A stretch of 64,000 nucleotides of DNA from a virus, in the IMG/VR virus record IMGVR_UViG_3300047494_000112, positions 62,001 through 126,000 of that record; one strand, written 5' to 3'. Each line of letters starts with the position of its first letter. Position 1 is the stretch's first letter. Both the position numbers and the translations under genes were made by a program. The notes under the pieces were generated by a model, which had not been told where the DNA came from, did no database searches, and saw only the letters and a list, made by a program, of their open reading frames with translations. Below are positions 16,447-24,543 of this stretch, piece by piece.

Positions 16447-16596
16447 ATGGACCATGGCATTGGAGACGGTATTGGTGAATTAATCAAAGGCTTAATGATT
16501 CTGTGTGCTATCTTTATTCCTTTAGGACTGTGGAAACTGATAGATATATTAATCTGGGTTTGCCATCACATTAGCATAAATTTTGGAGTGCATTGA
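16447..16596 (+). CDS. Small membrane protein (49 aa)
   Basis: MDHGIGDGIGELIKGLMI.. with hydrophobic runs LMILCAIFIPLGLW and LIDILIWVC, so one or two membrane helices. Its stop is followed at once by the ATG of the next gene (TGAATG), indicating coupling. Confidence 0.58.
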   Translation: MDHGIGDGIGELIKGLMILCAIFIPLGLWKLIDILIWVCHHISINFGVH

Positions 16597-16782
16597 ATGT
16601 CTAGAAATCCACACGTTGAAGGATATCAACCGTATAGAGATCCATATTTGGATACGGTTGATAGAATGGAACCAGATATATCTCACATTGATGCTAGTGC
16701 TGGTTGGGCTAGTGTTGCAATATCGTTGAAACGAATTGCTGACTCCTTGGAGTATCTGGTAAATAAAGCGAAAGAAAAATAA
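16597..16782 (+). CDS. Hypothetical protein (61 aa)
   Basis: Start preceded by GGAG; N-terminus is Pro/Tyr rich (NPHVEGYQPYRDPYLD) and the C-terminal half is an amphipathic helix ending VNKAKEK. No family recognised. Confidence 0.65.
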   Translation: MSRNPHVEGYQPYRDPYLDTVDRMEPDISHIDASAGWASVAISLKRIADSLEYLVNKAKEK

Positions 16783-17097
16783 ATGGTTTTAGGTGAAGAA
16801 AGGAAACTAAATACAGATTTTATTATCAAACTAAGGTCTGTATCTGAAGAGCGTGTTGTATTGGACATTGCTGGAATATTTAATGACGATAATGGAAATA
16901 TTGTTGACCTGAATTGGGATTTGCACTTGCTTTTTGAGTTTTATATCTATAAAGATGGCAGTAGTGAATGGACAAACGATCCAGAATTTACTGGCTTTAT
17001 GTTTAGAAATTTATCTGAGATTCAATCATTTAACGAAATGATATTAGATTTGTATGATATAGGCATGGAGCAATTTTCATTGAACAAGATAAGATGA
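16783..17097 (+). CDS. Hypothetical protein (104 aa)
   Basis: Beta-rich middle (FIIKLRSVSEERVVLDIAGIF) and acidic C-terminal half. It abuts the upstream gene and its stop overlaps the ATG of a zinc-ribbon gene (ATGATAA). No known motif. Confidence 0.68.
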   Translation: MVLGEERKLNTDFIIKLRSVSEERVVLDIAGIFNDDNGNIVDLNWDLHLLFEFYIYKDGSSEWTNDPEFTGFMFRNLSEIQSFNEMILDLYDIGMEQFSLNKIR

Positions 17098-17255
17098 TAA
17101 AGTTGGCAAAATATCAATGCTTAAACTGCAACGCAACCTGGGAATCAAAACCAGGGCCCATTACTCAAAAAGATGGTAGTGGTTGTCCAGCTTGTGGCCT
17201 TTTGTGGATAAAATGGCTAAACTATGAAACAGATTTTGTAAGGAAAGAAAAATGA
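17094..17255 (+). CDS. Zinc-ribbon microprotein (53 aa)
   Basis: Contains YQCLNCNATW and GCPACGLLW, two C-x2-C knuckles separated by about 20 residues, the layout of a rubredoxin-like zinc ribbon. The start overlaps the previous stop. Zinc ribbons of this size often bind nucleic acid or protein; no specific role can be given. Confidence 0.66.
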   Translation: MIKLAKYQCLNCNATWESKPGPITQKDGSGCPACGLLWIKWLNYETDFVRKEK

Positions 17256-17295
17256 CAACTAAAAAAATTTTATTTCCAGTCGTGGGGTAATAGCA

Positions 17296-17976
17296 ATGGA
17301 CTATATCGGACCTTCTATTGGGCAAGATAAACCTACCAAGACAAATTATGTTGGAGTAAAGCCAAGAAAAGGTGATAGAGTATACGTTATAGCTGAGGAC
17401 TATGAAGGAATAATTCACCGCATAGTTCCTCGCACAATTTGGAAAAATGGGCACGAGATAAACTACAATCGATATGAAGTTATGCCCATGTTTTGGGTTA
17501 ATAAGACTACAAAAACGTTTAACAAGACGGAGCTTTACCGCACTCAATCTGCTTGGAAAGAACCTGAACCTGTGACTCTAATTCATCATCACATGCTATT
17601 ATCTGGCGTTGTTCAAAATGTTCCTAAAAATGATATAGATAGGATTCCACCTTTTGCAACCAAGGTTGTTGAAGACTGGCTTACCGAGTTGGTTAACAAG
17701 ATTAAAATGAAGATACTGATTCCAGCTAAAGCTGAGTATTGTTTTACAAAAGGCAATGAAGGCGTTACCGGAATTGTGTGCTTAGAAACTAGCCATGCTA
17801 GTGTGCATTTTTGGAATAGGGACAACTCATTTAAATTTGATCTATACTCTTGCGCCGAATTTAGTACTGATCAAGTCCTAAATCACTTTGAACCTTTTGG
17901 ATTGACCTATTACCAAATGCTGTTAGTTGATCGTGACAACTGTATAGTTTTGAATGAAAAAAGTTTAGGTAAGTAA
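17296..17976 (+). CDS. SH3/KOW-like domain fused to AdoMet decarboxylase-like (SpeD) domain
   Basis: 226 residues in two parts. Residues about 20-85 (KPRKGDRVYVIAEDYEGII..) form an SH3/KOW-like segment resembling the small protein at 5.3-5.6 kb. From about 95 on it matches S-adenosylmethionine decarboxylase: HHHMLLSGVV, GNEGVTGIVCLETSHASVHFW, and FDLYSCAEF. In SpeD the pro-enzyme cleaves itself before the Ser of E-S-H to make the pyruvoyl group; here the segment reads E-T-S-H, so the residue before the candidate Ser is Thr instead of Glu, and the WPE motif is changed. It may be a changed-specificity or non-cleaving paralogue of the canonical SpeD at 21.8 kb. Start has GGGG upstream. Confidence 0.75.
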   Translation: MDYIGPSIGQDKPTKTNYVGVKPRKGDRVYVIAEDYEGIIHRIVPRTIWKNGHEINYNRYEVMPMFWVNKTTKTFNKTELYRTQSAWKEPEPVTLIHHHMLLSGVVQNVPKNDIDRIPPFATKVVEDWLTELVNKIKMKILIPAKAEYCFTKGNEGVTGIVCLETSHASVHFWNRDNSFKFDLYSCAEFSTDQVLNHFEPFGLTYYQMLLVDRDNCIVLNEKSLGK

Positions 17977-18074
17977 AGTTTTTAATACCACAAGTCTAAT
18001 TGATAATTGATAGTGCGAAGGCTTGGCGGCTTTCTAACCTTTTACCTATTCAATTACCTCAAGGGCTATCTCTC

Positions 18075-19052
18075 ATGAATGTCTCCTTAATTAACACTGA
18101 AGACTCTCTAAAGCCACATATGCTTCATGTCATTTTACCTTACTCAAATGACGAGATGTGGAATAGTAGACCAAAAACTTTTTCAAAGACACTTCAGCAT
18201 GTAATTAATGCTGGTGCCTCAGTTACCGTTGTTGAGGCAGCGTTAGGTGGTCGTGCTTTTATTTGGGACAAGGTTCCAGGTATAAATCACGTTGCTGTAC
18301 GTCATAGCACTACTCTATGGACAAAAGAGAATCTAATCAATATTGGCATTCAGCGTTTACCTCATAGCTGGAAATATGTTTGCTGGATGGATGGTGATGT
18401 TATCTTTCGCAAACCCAGCTGGGTAATGGATACTCTTCATGCCTTACAGCGTTATCAGATAATCCAGCCGTGGTCAGACGCGTATGACTTGGGGCCACAT
18501 GATGAACACATGCAAGCGCATAAATCGTTTTGCTATCAATGGTGGCATAAACAACCCGTTTCTCCCAAAGGACCAAATTGGTGGAAATTTAGTGGTGGTC
18601 CATATGACTACCCACATTCTGGCTATTGCTGGGCAGCAGTTCGAGACTTTATCGAACGTGTTGGTGGGCTAATTGAAATCTGTATTTTGGGTGCTGCGGA
18701 TCATCACATGGCTCTGGGCCTTGTTGGCGAAATATTAATGTCAGTTCCTGGCTATATAAACGAAGCTTATTTAGATATCTTGCGTGTTTGGGAAGCTAGA
18801 GCTGTTGAGCATGGCAATTATAGCATTGGATACATTCAAGGTACAATTGAACATGCTTTTCATGGTCGAAAAGCTGATCGTAGATATGTTGACAGATGGA
18901 AGATAATTACCGAAAGTAATTTTGATCCTAGATATGATATAAAGAAAAATGTCTATGGAGTATACGAGTTGGCTGGGAATAAACCAAAGCTGACTCTTGA
19001 TCTGCTTCACTACATGATGCAAAGAAACGAAGACGCAAACACACTTGCATAA
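18075..19052 (+). CDS. GT-A fold glycosyltransferase-like protein
   Basis: 325 residues from MNVSLINTED, chosen for the AGGG upstream; an open TTG frame extends 25 codons further 5'. It starts a Rossmann-like strand MLHVILPYSNDEMW, contains the metal-binding D-x-D motif in VCWMDGDVIF, a GGPYDYPHSGYCWAA acceptor loop, GAADHHMALGL, and IEHAFHGRKADRRY. This resembles predicted glycosyltransferases found in phages. The sugar and acceptor are unknown; they could be host surface glycan or modified DNA bases. Neighbours include methyltransferases and a GT9 enzyme. Confidence 0.72.
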   Translation: MNVSLINTEDSLKPHMLHVILPYSNDEMWNSRPKTFSKTLQHVINAGASVTVVEAALGGRAFIWDKVPGINHVAVRHSTTLWTKENLINIGIQRLPHSWKYVCWMDGDVIFRKPSWVMDTLHALQRYQIIQPWSDAYDLGPHDEHMQAHKSFCYQWWHKQPVSPKGPNWWKFSGGPYDYPHSGYCWAAVRDFIERVGGLIEICILGAADHHMALGLVGEILMSVPGYINEAYLDILRVWEARAVEHGNYSIGYIQGTIEHAFHGRKADRRYVDRWKIITESNFDPRYDIKKNVYGVYELAGNKPKLTLDLLHYMMQRNEDANTLA

Positions 19053-19065
19053 GGAAAATTATGGC

Positions 19066-19293
19066 ATGGTTTTGATCTATTCTAGAGAGTTGATAAAAAC
19101 CCCTCTACCTTGGGTCAAAACCATGCTTCAATGCTCAGAATGCTCTAGTTGGTTTGTGTCGGATAAAGCTGGTAAATGCGGAGAGTGTATCAAGCCTGTA
19201 ATTGTAAAGGTTGTAGAACAAGCAATTTCAAAGGTGAAGAAGAAAAAGAAACTAAAGAAAAAGAAGATAAAAAATGGCAAATCCAAAAAATGA
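19066..19293 (+). CDS. Zinc-knuckle protein with poly-lysine tail (75 aa)
   Basis: Start at MVLIYSRELIK, following AAGGAAAA. Contains LQCSECSSWF and AGKCGECIKP (two C-x2-C pairs) and ends in a run of about 20 mostly Lys residues, so it likely binds nucleic acid. No family recognised. Confidence 0.65.
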   Translation: MVLIYSRELIKTPLPWVKTMLQCSECSSWFVSDKAGKCGECIKPVIVKVVEQAISKVKKKKKLKKKKIKNGKSKK

Positions 19294-19450
19294 TAAAACC
19301 GAATTGGAACTCTTGATAGAGAACCTTTTAGATATTCACGATAAAATTATTCAAGGCAAAGCCGTTTATTGCCCAATTACAGTAGGTAGAGTAATCAGGA
19401 TTTTGAAAACTTTACCTATTGACCAAAAATTCCCAGAAACTAAAGCTTAG
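19274..19450 (+). CDS. Hypothetical protein (58 aa)
   Basis: MANPKNDKTELELLIENLLDI.. begins inside the lysine-rich end of the previous gene in another frame. Acidic helical N-terminus then GRVIRILKTLP. The overlap and continuous operon support it. Function unknown. Confidence 0.58.
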   Translation: MANPKNDKTELELLIENLLDIHDKIIQGKAVYCPITVGRVIRILKTLPIDQKFPETKA

Positions 19451-19459
19451 GGGTGGTTT

Positions 19460-19786
19460 ATGCCGTATTCATTGTTTAGAGAAAGTGACGGTGCTGGTGA
19501 CAGCGGCCAAATGTCTTGTGCTCTATATCCAATATATGATGAAAAGGATTCTGATATAATTGTAGATGTTAAATACGTCCACAACTCTCCTCCTGTAGTA
19601 GGAGCTTCTTTACGTGTAGGTAGTCCCTATGGTAGAACAATGCAGGCTCAGGATTATTGGACCACGACAATGGTGGCTGAAATATTAGATCAATGGGTAG
19701 AGGAACCTGAGGACAAAAACCGTAGAAAAGAATGTGTTCGGTTCAAGACGATAAATGGTTCAACCTATGTTTGGAAGTCATTTTGA
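19460..19786 (+). CDS. Hypothetical protein (108 aa)
   Basis: Start follows TAGGGGTGG. Beta-rich sequence with VGASLRVGSPYGRTM and DYWTTTMVAEIL; no catalytic motif recognised. The stop overlaps the next ATG (TGATG). Confidence 0.7.
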   Translation: MPYSLFRESDGAGDSGQMSCALYPIYDEKDSDIIVDVKYVHNSPPVVGASLRVGSPYGRTMQAQDYWTTTMVAEILDQWVEEPEDKNRRKECVRFKTINGSTYVWKSF

Positions 19787-20427
19787 TGAAACAATACCTA
19801 AAAGTCAAGATTAAATCTTTAGCTCAAGAATCAAGAATAATCAAGCAGGAATTTTTTAAAGCTAAACGTAGCTTAAAGTGGCACCGTGATGGTGTGGATG
19901 AGCTCTATATCGTACGTAAAGCCTATCCACTTAGACCAGAAGAAGCCGCAGAATTAAAATACAACGAAGAGAAACAGGCCGAATTTGCTGAGCTAATGAG
20001 TGGTTTGCAGAGTCATAGGGTGAGTGTTGTTCAGCTAGAATCTCGTTGTTCTCAGTTGGCTTATGCTTACATGCGTGGTGTACCGTATTCCGTTGTAGAG
20101 CAAAATGTCAGAGAGCAAAATAAAATTAAAGCTTTTAGGCTAGAAAAGGTCGCTGAAATTCTACTTCGGTTTGATCCTGACTTGCGTAAGAGACTAAGCA
20201 ACTCTCGCAGTATGAAAAAAGATGCAATGGAGTTAATCAAGGCTTGGATTGAATTGCCTACGGTTGAAGCTTCAGCTGTAGAAACGCAAGACTCTCCGTT
20301 TACAAAAGAGTTTTTCGCTACACTAAAGCCTGTCTCGGAAGCCAGTGAAGCGTTAATGGCTGACCAACATTTTACCGCATCCAAATCAATTTGGCAACGC
20401 TTTGCGTCAATCTGGAGTTCAAACTAA
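19786..20427 (+). CDS. Conserved-looking phage protein of unknown function (213 aa)
   Basis: Start MKQYLKVKIK is coupled to the previous stop and has GGAAG upstream. Basic N-terminal helix (LAQESRIIKQEFFKAKR), then SRCSQLAYAYMRGVPYSVVE, then a helical C-terminus. The LAYAYLRG..Y segment recalls unannotated proteins common in phages, but I cannot name a function. Confidence 0.7.
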   Translation: MKQYLKVKIKSLAQESRIIKQEFFKAKRSLKWHRDGVDELYIVRKAYPLRPEEAAELKYNEEKQAEFAELMSGLQSHRVSVVQLESRCSQLAYAYMRGVPYSVVEQNVREQNKIKAFRLEKVAEILLRFDPDLRKRLSNSRSMKKDAMELIKAWIELPTVEASAVETQDSPFTKEFFATLKPVSEASEALMADQHFTASKSIWQRFASIWSSN

Positions 20428-20987
20428 TGCAGGATCTATATAACGAAGAATACTACAAAAATAATCTAGGTCCTATTCCATGTACCTGGGATGATCCAAC
20501 TTGGCGAAATCACGTAGGCAATATTGCAAAAGAGTTTGTACAACTCTATAATCCAAAAACGTTTATAGACGCAGGCTGCGGTATTGGCTTGCTAGTTGAT
20601 GAAATGGAAAAACGTGGCGTTGAGTCTTACGGTTTTGATATTTCAGAATACGGTGTTAGCGTTGCCCAAGAAAACGGTTTAAACTGTGTAACTGCTACTT
20701 TGCCACATGTTCCTAAAGACTGGCAGGCAGATTTAGTTTCCTGCATTGAAGTCTTAGAGCATCTGAATCAGGAACAAGCTGAAGCCTCAGTTGCAAGCAT
20801 TTGTGGCATGGCAAAGGAATATATCGTATTTTCATCCACTCCTGATGATACAACCGAAGCCTCGCATCACTGTGTTAAACCGGAGGAGTTTTGGACAAAA
20901 CTGTTTGAACAGCAAAAGTTTTTAAAGATTGACACGGCAAAATACATTGCTCCTCATGCAATAGTGTTTCAACGCAAACCTTGGTGA
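20427..20987 (+). CDS. Class I SAM-dependent methyltransferase
   Basis: 186 residues from MQDLYNEEYY (GGAG upstream). Motif I is FIDAGCGIGLLVDEM, followed by the acidic post-motif SYGFDISEYG, motif IV region ADLVSCIEVLEHL and a C-terminal strand AIVFQRKPW. This is the methyltransferase type 11/12 pattern; such proteins methylate small molecules or sugars as often as macromolecules. Its place between glycosyltransferase genes suggests sugar or glycan methylation, which is inference. Confidence 0.85.
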   Translation: MQDLYNEEYYKNNLGPIPCTWDDPTWRNHVGNIAKEFVQLYNPKTFIDAGCGIGLLVDEMEKRGVESYGFDISEYGVSVAQENGLNCVTATLPHVPKDWQADLVSCIEVLEHLNQEQAEASVASICGMAKEYIVFSSTPDDTTEASHHCVKPEEFWTKLFEQQKFLKIDTAKYIAPHAIVFQRKPW

Positions 20988-20994
20988 GATAAAA

Positions 20995-21777
20995 ATGTCG
21001 GAGATTAAAGCAGTATTAATGCCAAATGAGAAAGAGGAGAAAATTGTAAAACAAGGTATTGGCTTTGGCAATAGATACGGCACTCTAAATCCACTTGTAC
21101 TAATAGCTAGAAAAATTGCTAGTAAGTGGGGTAATGACAAAAATCCTGAATACGATTATTTTATCACTAGATGGATTAGCTTTGGATCTAGCAGTTCCCA
21201 TATAATGGGGCTGCCAATATACAGTAAAAAGTTGAAAGAAAAATTACCGTGGTTATACTGGCTCTACTTTAAAGTTCTAACTCCTATTCATGATTGGAAA
21301 TTACGCCAACACTATAGATTTTTTGTAAGGCACCACAAGTTAACCATTTTAAACATTGAGCCCTCAACCTATACAGATCCTGATGAGCGTGTTTTTCATG
21401 CAGTATTTTCTATACTTGGAAACATGATTGAAGACGAGCTTGGTCCATTTAAGCTAAACCATCCTAACTATCACATTGATTCTCATTATCGAGGCTATAA
21501 TATGAGACATGGTGGTGATGAAACCTTTATTGACATGTGGCTGTGGTACAAGTTTGACCTGCCAAGAGAAATTGCCGCCTATGAAAATTGGCAAGATAGA
21601 AGAAATGAAAAATTTGCCATGATTGAAAAGACAGATGAAAAGGGATCAAAATACGTTACCTTTACTTCGCCTATTCCTCAACCGGATGATGATAAATATA
21701 GCTACAACTACATTGAAGATTTGAAGCAAAAGAAACTAGTTGAGTTAATTGAAATGCGCCAAGGAATGTGGACGTGA
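20995..21777 (+). CDS. Hypothetical protein (260 aa)
   Basis: Aromatic-rich sequence with WISFGSSSSHIMGLP, LPWLYWLYFKVL, HRGYNMRHGGDE-like segment (HYRGYNMRHGGDETF) and many His residues. No family identified. It sits between a methyltransferase and SpeD, and its last codons overlap the speD start. Confidence 0.72.
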   Translation: MSEIKAVLMPNEKEEKIVKQGIGFGNRYGTLNPLVLIARKIASKWGNDKNPEYDYFITRWISFGSSSSHIMGLPIYSKKLKEKLPWLYWLYFKVLTPIHDWKLRQHYRFFVRHHKLTILNIEPSTYTDPDERVFHAVFSILGNMIEDELGPFKLNHPNYHIDSHYRGYNMRHGGDETFIDMWLWYKFDLPREIAAYENWQDRRNEKFAMIEKTDEKGSKYVTFTSPIPQPDDDKYSYNYIEDLKQKKLVELIEMRQGMWT

Positions 21778-22166
21778 GCTCGCCTTATACACATTTTATC
21801 AAGGACAAAAACTATGTTTATGCAGGTAAGCACCTGCTAATAGATTTGATAGGCTGCAAGTTAAACCTGTGCTCAGTTGAAGCGACAAAGAAAATTTTGA
21901 CTAGAGCCATTGAAATGACTGGAGCTTCGATTGTAAAAGAAGTGTTTCATTCTTTTGGAGAGAATAGCGGTGTCACGGGATTGATTCTGTTATCAGAAAG
22001 CCATGCAGCTTCACACTCTTGGCCTGAATTAGGTTTATTGGTTATTGATATTTTTACATGCGGTGAACACACCGAACCTAGCAATTGTTTGCAATTTTTA
22101 AAAGATTCATTTCAAGCTGAACAGATTTTTGTTCAGGAAATTAAAAGAGCGCTAACCGTAATATGA
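21774..22166 (+). CDS. speD: S-adenosylmethionine decarboxylase proenzyme
   Basis: 130 residues, the normal size of prokaryotic SpeD. GKHLLIDLIGC, GVTGLILLSESHAASHSWPE and VIDIFTCGEH are all present. The Ser of E-S-H becomes the pyruvoyl cofactor after self-cleavage, and the Cys of FTCG is the usual catalytic acid. The product decarboxylated SAM feeds spermidine synthesis; some SpeD relatives instead decarboxylate ornithine or arginine, so the substrate is not certain. Start is GTG overlapping the previous stop, with AAGGA eight bases upstream. Confidence 0.9.
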   Translation: MSSPYTHFIKDKNYVYAGKHLLIDLIGCKLNLCSVEATKKILTRAIEMTGASIVKEVFHSFGENSGVTGLILLSESHAASHSWPELGLLVIDIFTCGEHTEPSNCLQFLKDSFQAEQIFVQEIKRALTVI

Positions 22167-22954
22167 GAATTTGGACCAATTTGGGCATGATAGGAGATAG
22201 TTTATCTGCTTGCCCTATGCTATTTGAACAGTCAAAAATTGAGCCTATTACAATAGGACCAAACTTTAATCAGTGGGTTTTTTCTGGATTAGATTTTCCT
22301 GTTGTATTTGATAATAACCTAAATCAACAAGATTGCGTTTACAAATTAGATGCTTCATTGGCAATGAATTTTTCAGCTTGTCAGGGTTGGCAATGGCATA
22401 TGGCTCAATCGTACTTTGCCATGAACGGGCTAAAACCAATTCAATTGCCTTGTAGCTTTCCAATTAAATTTGAAATGTGTAATCTAACGCCGGGAATTGT
22501 AATTGCTCCTTATTCGGGCTCTGACTTTCAAGGTAACAAGTTTTGGCCTTTGGACAATTGGAAAGAGCTAGTTCAAAACTTTGATGAGCCTGTTTATCTC
22601 TTAGGGTCAAATCAAAATTATCCCAATGCAGCAACAAATGGTGGAAAGTCAGATACACTAAACTGGATTGAAGGTACAAACATTACTCCAGTATTTGATA
22701 AACCTATGGCATATGTAGCTGACCTACTAATCAAGTGCAAAATGCTAGTATCCATTGATACAGGCATTTCTCATTTAGCACATATGCTAGGAATTAAACA
22801 TCATGCCTTGTTGTATCCTGGATGTTTAGATATACGGTGGGTAAACAATCCTCATGCAAGACATGTTCAAGGATGGCCATCAACAATATCTCCAAATGAA
22901 ATGCTACAATTGTGTAAACAAATTCCGAATTGGAAATTAAATGAAGCTGTATAG
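22163..22954 (+). CDS. GT9 (heptosyltransferase-like) glycosyltransferase
   Basis: 263 residues. The C-terminal half shows the GT9 pattern: IVIAPYSGSDFQGNKFWP, EPVYLLGSNQNYP, then MLVSIDTGISHLAHMLGI and HHALLYPG. GT9 enzymes transfer heptose or related sugars from nucleotide donors, typically on lipopolysaccharide core. The N-terminal half is shorter than in bacterial enzymes. ATG overlaps the speD stop. Acceptor unknown. Confidence 0.8.
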   Translation: MRIWTNLGMIGDSLSACPMLFEQSKIEPITIGPNFNQWVFSGLDFPVVFDNNLNQQDCVYKLDASLAMNFSACQGWQWHMAQSYFAMNGLKPIQLPCSFPIKFEMCNLTPGIVIAPYSGSDFQGNKFWPLDNWKELVQNFDEPVYLLGSNQNYPNAATNGGKSDTLNWIEGTNITPVFDKPMAYVADLLIKCKMLVSIDTGISHLAHMLGIKHHALLYPGCLDIRWVNNPHARHVQGWPSTISPNEMLQLCKQIPNWKLNEAV

Positions 22955-23648
22955 TGAATATCCTGGCGCGTCCATGGAAATGAAATTTGATCCTGTTCTA
23001 CACTCTTTGCTTGTAGAGCGCATTAAACAAGAAAAAATTGCCACAGTAATTGAGACCGGAACCTATTTGGGTCTTGGTTCTACTACAAATACTGCTAAAG
23101 CTTTTTTGGAAGCCGGCGTTGACCCAGACTCTATTCTTTTTTATACGTTTGAAGCTAATACAGAAAATTACCAAAAGGCTTTAGAAAATCTAAAAGCTTA
23201 TCCTTTTGTAAAACCTATTCATGGTGCCACAATTGAAAAAGAATTGGTTGATTGGTTTATAACAAGAGATTCAGCTCTAATTAATCCTGACCAATATAAC
23301 GATATTTACATTGACGGAGCGGGCGATACTAGACCTGGATACATTGCAGAAAGTTTGGGAACCCCTGAATTAGCTCTTGATCAATGGCTAGGTGAAGGAT
23401 TACTAGCTAAATATTTGGTTGAGGTTCAGCATTTGAATCCACTAATTCTTTTGGACTCGGCTGGAGGCTTAGGTTGGGCAGAGTTTGAAATTACGATAAA
23501 TATAATGCAGTACAACAGATATACTCTGTTGCTTGATGACGTGCATCACGTTAAGCATTTTCGTTCATTGGAATACGCCAAGAAGCATCCTAATTGGACA
23601 ATACTAGGTGAGCAAAATGGCTGGGCCTTAATGAGTTATGATCCATGA
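22941..23648 (+). CDS. Class I methyltransferase-fold protein
   Basis: 235 residues with VIETGTYLGLGSTTNTAKAF (SAM-binding loop), LFYTFEANTENYQKA (acidic ribose-binding strand), IYIDGAGDT, and LLLDDVHHVKHFRS. This layout resembles methyltransferase-24 or cephalosporin-hydroxylase-like SAM enzymes. It follows the GT9 gene with a small overlap, so it probably acts on the same glycan or metabolite; target unknown. Confidence 0.68.
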   Translation: MKLYSEYPGASMEMKFDPVLHSLLVERIKQEKIATVIETGTYLGLGSTTNTAKAFLEAGVDPDSILFYTFEANTENYQKALENLKAYPFVKPIHGATIEKELVDWFITRDSALINPDQYNDIYIDGAGDTRPGYIAESLGTPELALDQWLGEGLLAKYLVEVQHLNPLILLDSAGGLGWAEFEITINIMQYNRYTLLLDDVHHVKHFRSLEYAKKHPNWTILGEQNGWALMSYDP

Positions 23649-23866
23649 TTTTTTATGAGATAGTAGGTACATTGTGCTGCATGATTGCAGCAACTTTAAT
23701 GTGTTTTATGCCAAACAAAATGCCTTTGGCTCAAATATTCATGTTATTTTTAGCAGGCGATATAATACTTGGTTGTGTAGCAGCATCGAAGCACATTTTA
23801 TGGTTAACGCTTTTGATGGCTTATTATTGTTTGATCAATCTATATGGCCTTTGGAGATTAATTTAG
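23645..23866 (+). CDS. Small three-span membrane protein (73 aa)
   Basis: Almost wholly hydrophobic: FYEIVGTLCCMIAATLMCFM, then FMLFLAGDIILGCVA, then LWLTLLMAYYCLINLYG. It overlaps the previous stop and the GTG of the following dps gene. It might be a nucleoside or metabolite transporter fragment, or a holin-like protein, but nothing specific is seen. Confidence 0.66.
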   Translation: MIFYEIVGTLCCMIAATLMCFMPNKMPLAQIFMLFLAGDIILGCVAASKHILWLTLLMAYYCLINLYGLWRLI

Positions 23867-24312
23867 TGACGGAAAAAGAAAAAGATTTGATACAGCGTTT
23901 AAATGGTTTGTTTGAGATAGAATTTAATCTATATTTTGTTACTCATTCAGCTCACTGGAACACGGTAGGAGTAACGTTTTACGAAATTCATCTATTACTC
24001 GAAAAACAATATACCCAAATTTGGGAATCTTTGGATGATATTGCAGAAAAGATTCGTCAATTAGATGCAGTTGCACCTTATGATTTACGCAAAATTGCTG
24101 CAAGTGAGGATATCTTAGACTGTCATGCCATGTCTGTTCAACAAATGGCTGAAACTTTGATGCGTAATCACGAAGTTACTATTGCTTGGATAAAAGGAGC
24201 AATTAGACTTGCAAAGGAAGCGGGCAGAGAAGACTTGGTAAATTACTTAGGTGGGTTGTGGGAGCAACATGGTAAAATGAGATGGATGTTGAGAGCCACA
24301 GCTCAACAGTAA
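23866..24312 (+). CDS. dps: Dps-like ferritin-fold protein
   Basis: 148 residues from GTG (GGAG nine bases upstream, GTG overlapping the previous TAG). The ferroxidase-site motif is recognisable: THSAHWNTVGVTFYEIH, then EKQYTQIWESLDDIAEKIRQLD, with His, Asp and Glu ligands in the Dps order. Dps forms 12-mers that oxidise and store iron and protect or compact DNA. It precedes two tRNA genes. In a phage it could guard DNA from oxidative damage; this role is inference. Confidence 0.85.
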   Translation: MTEKEKDLIQRLNGLFEIEFNLYFVTHSAHWNTVGVTFYEIHLLLEKQYTQIWESLDDIAEKIRQLDAVAPYDLRKIAASEDILDCHAMSVQQMAETLMRNHEVTIAWIKGAIRLAKEAGREDLVNYLGGLWEQHGKMRWMLRATAQQ

Positions 24313-24337
24313 CCTAAAAGTGGTAAATAAATCATGT

Positions 24338-24429
24338 GGAAAGGTGGCCGAGTCCGGCTGAAGGCACCTGATTTGAAATCAGACGAACGTGCAAGCGTTC
24401 CGTGGGTTCGAATCCCACCCTTTCCGCCA
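24338..24429 (+). tRNA. tRNA-Ser (anticodon TGA)
   Basis: Acceptor GGAAAGG pairs with CCTTTCC, followed by discriminator G and an encoded CCA. The anticodon loop TTTGAAA gives TGA, there is a long variable arm as in class II tRNAs, and the T arm is GTGGGTTCGAATCCCAC. Reads UCA-type serine codons. Confidence 0.95.
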
Positions 24430-24443
24430 AATGTTATTCTTAT

Positions 24444-24520
24444 TCGGGTGTAGCTCAGTTGGTAGTAGCAGAAGATTGTTAATCTTCAGGTCGTTGGTTC
24501 GAATCCAACCACCCGAGCCA
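24444..24520 (+). tRNA. tRNA-Asn (anticodon GTT)
   Basis: Acceptor TCGGGTG pairs with CACCCGA, discriminator G and encoded CCA follow. Anticodon stem GAAGA/TCTTC encloses TTGTTAA, giving GTT. The T arm is intact; the D stem has one weak pair. Confidence 0.95.
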
Positions 24521-24543
24521 ATTTTTAACTTAGGAGAAAAACC

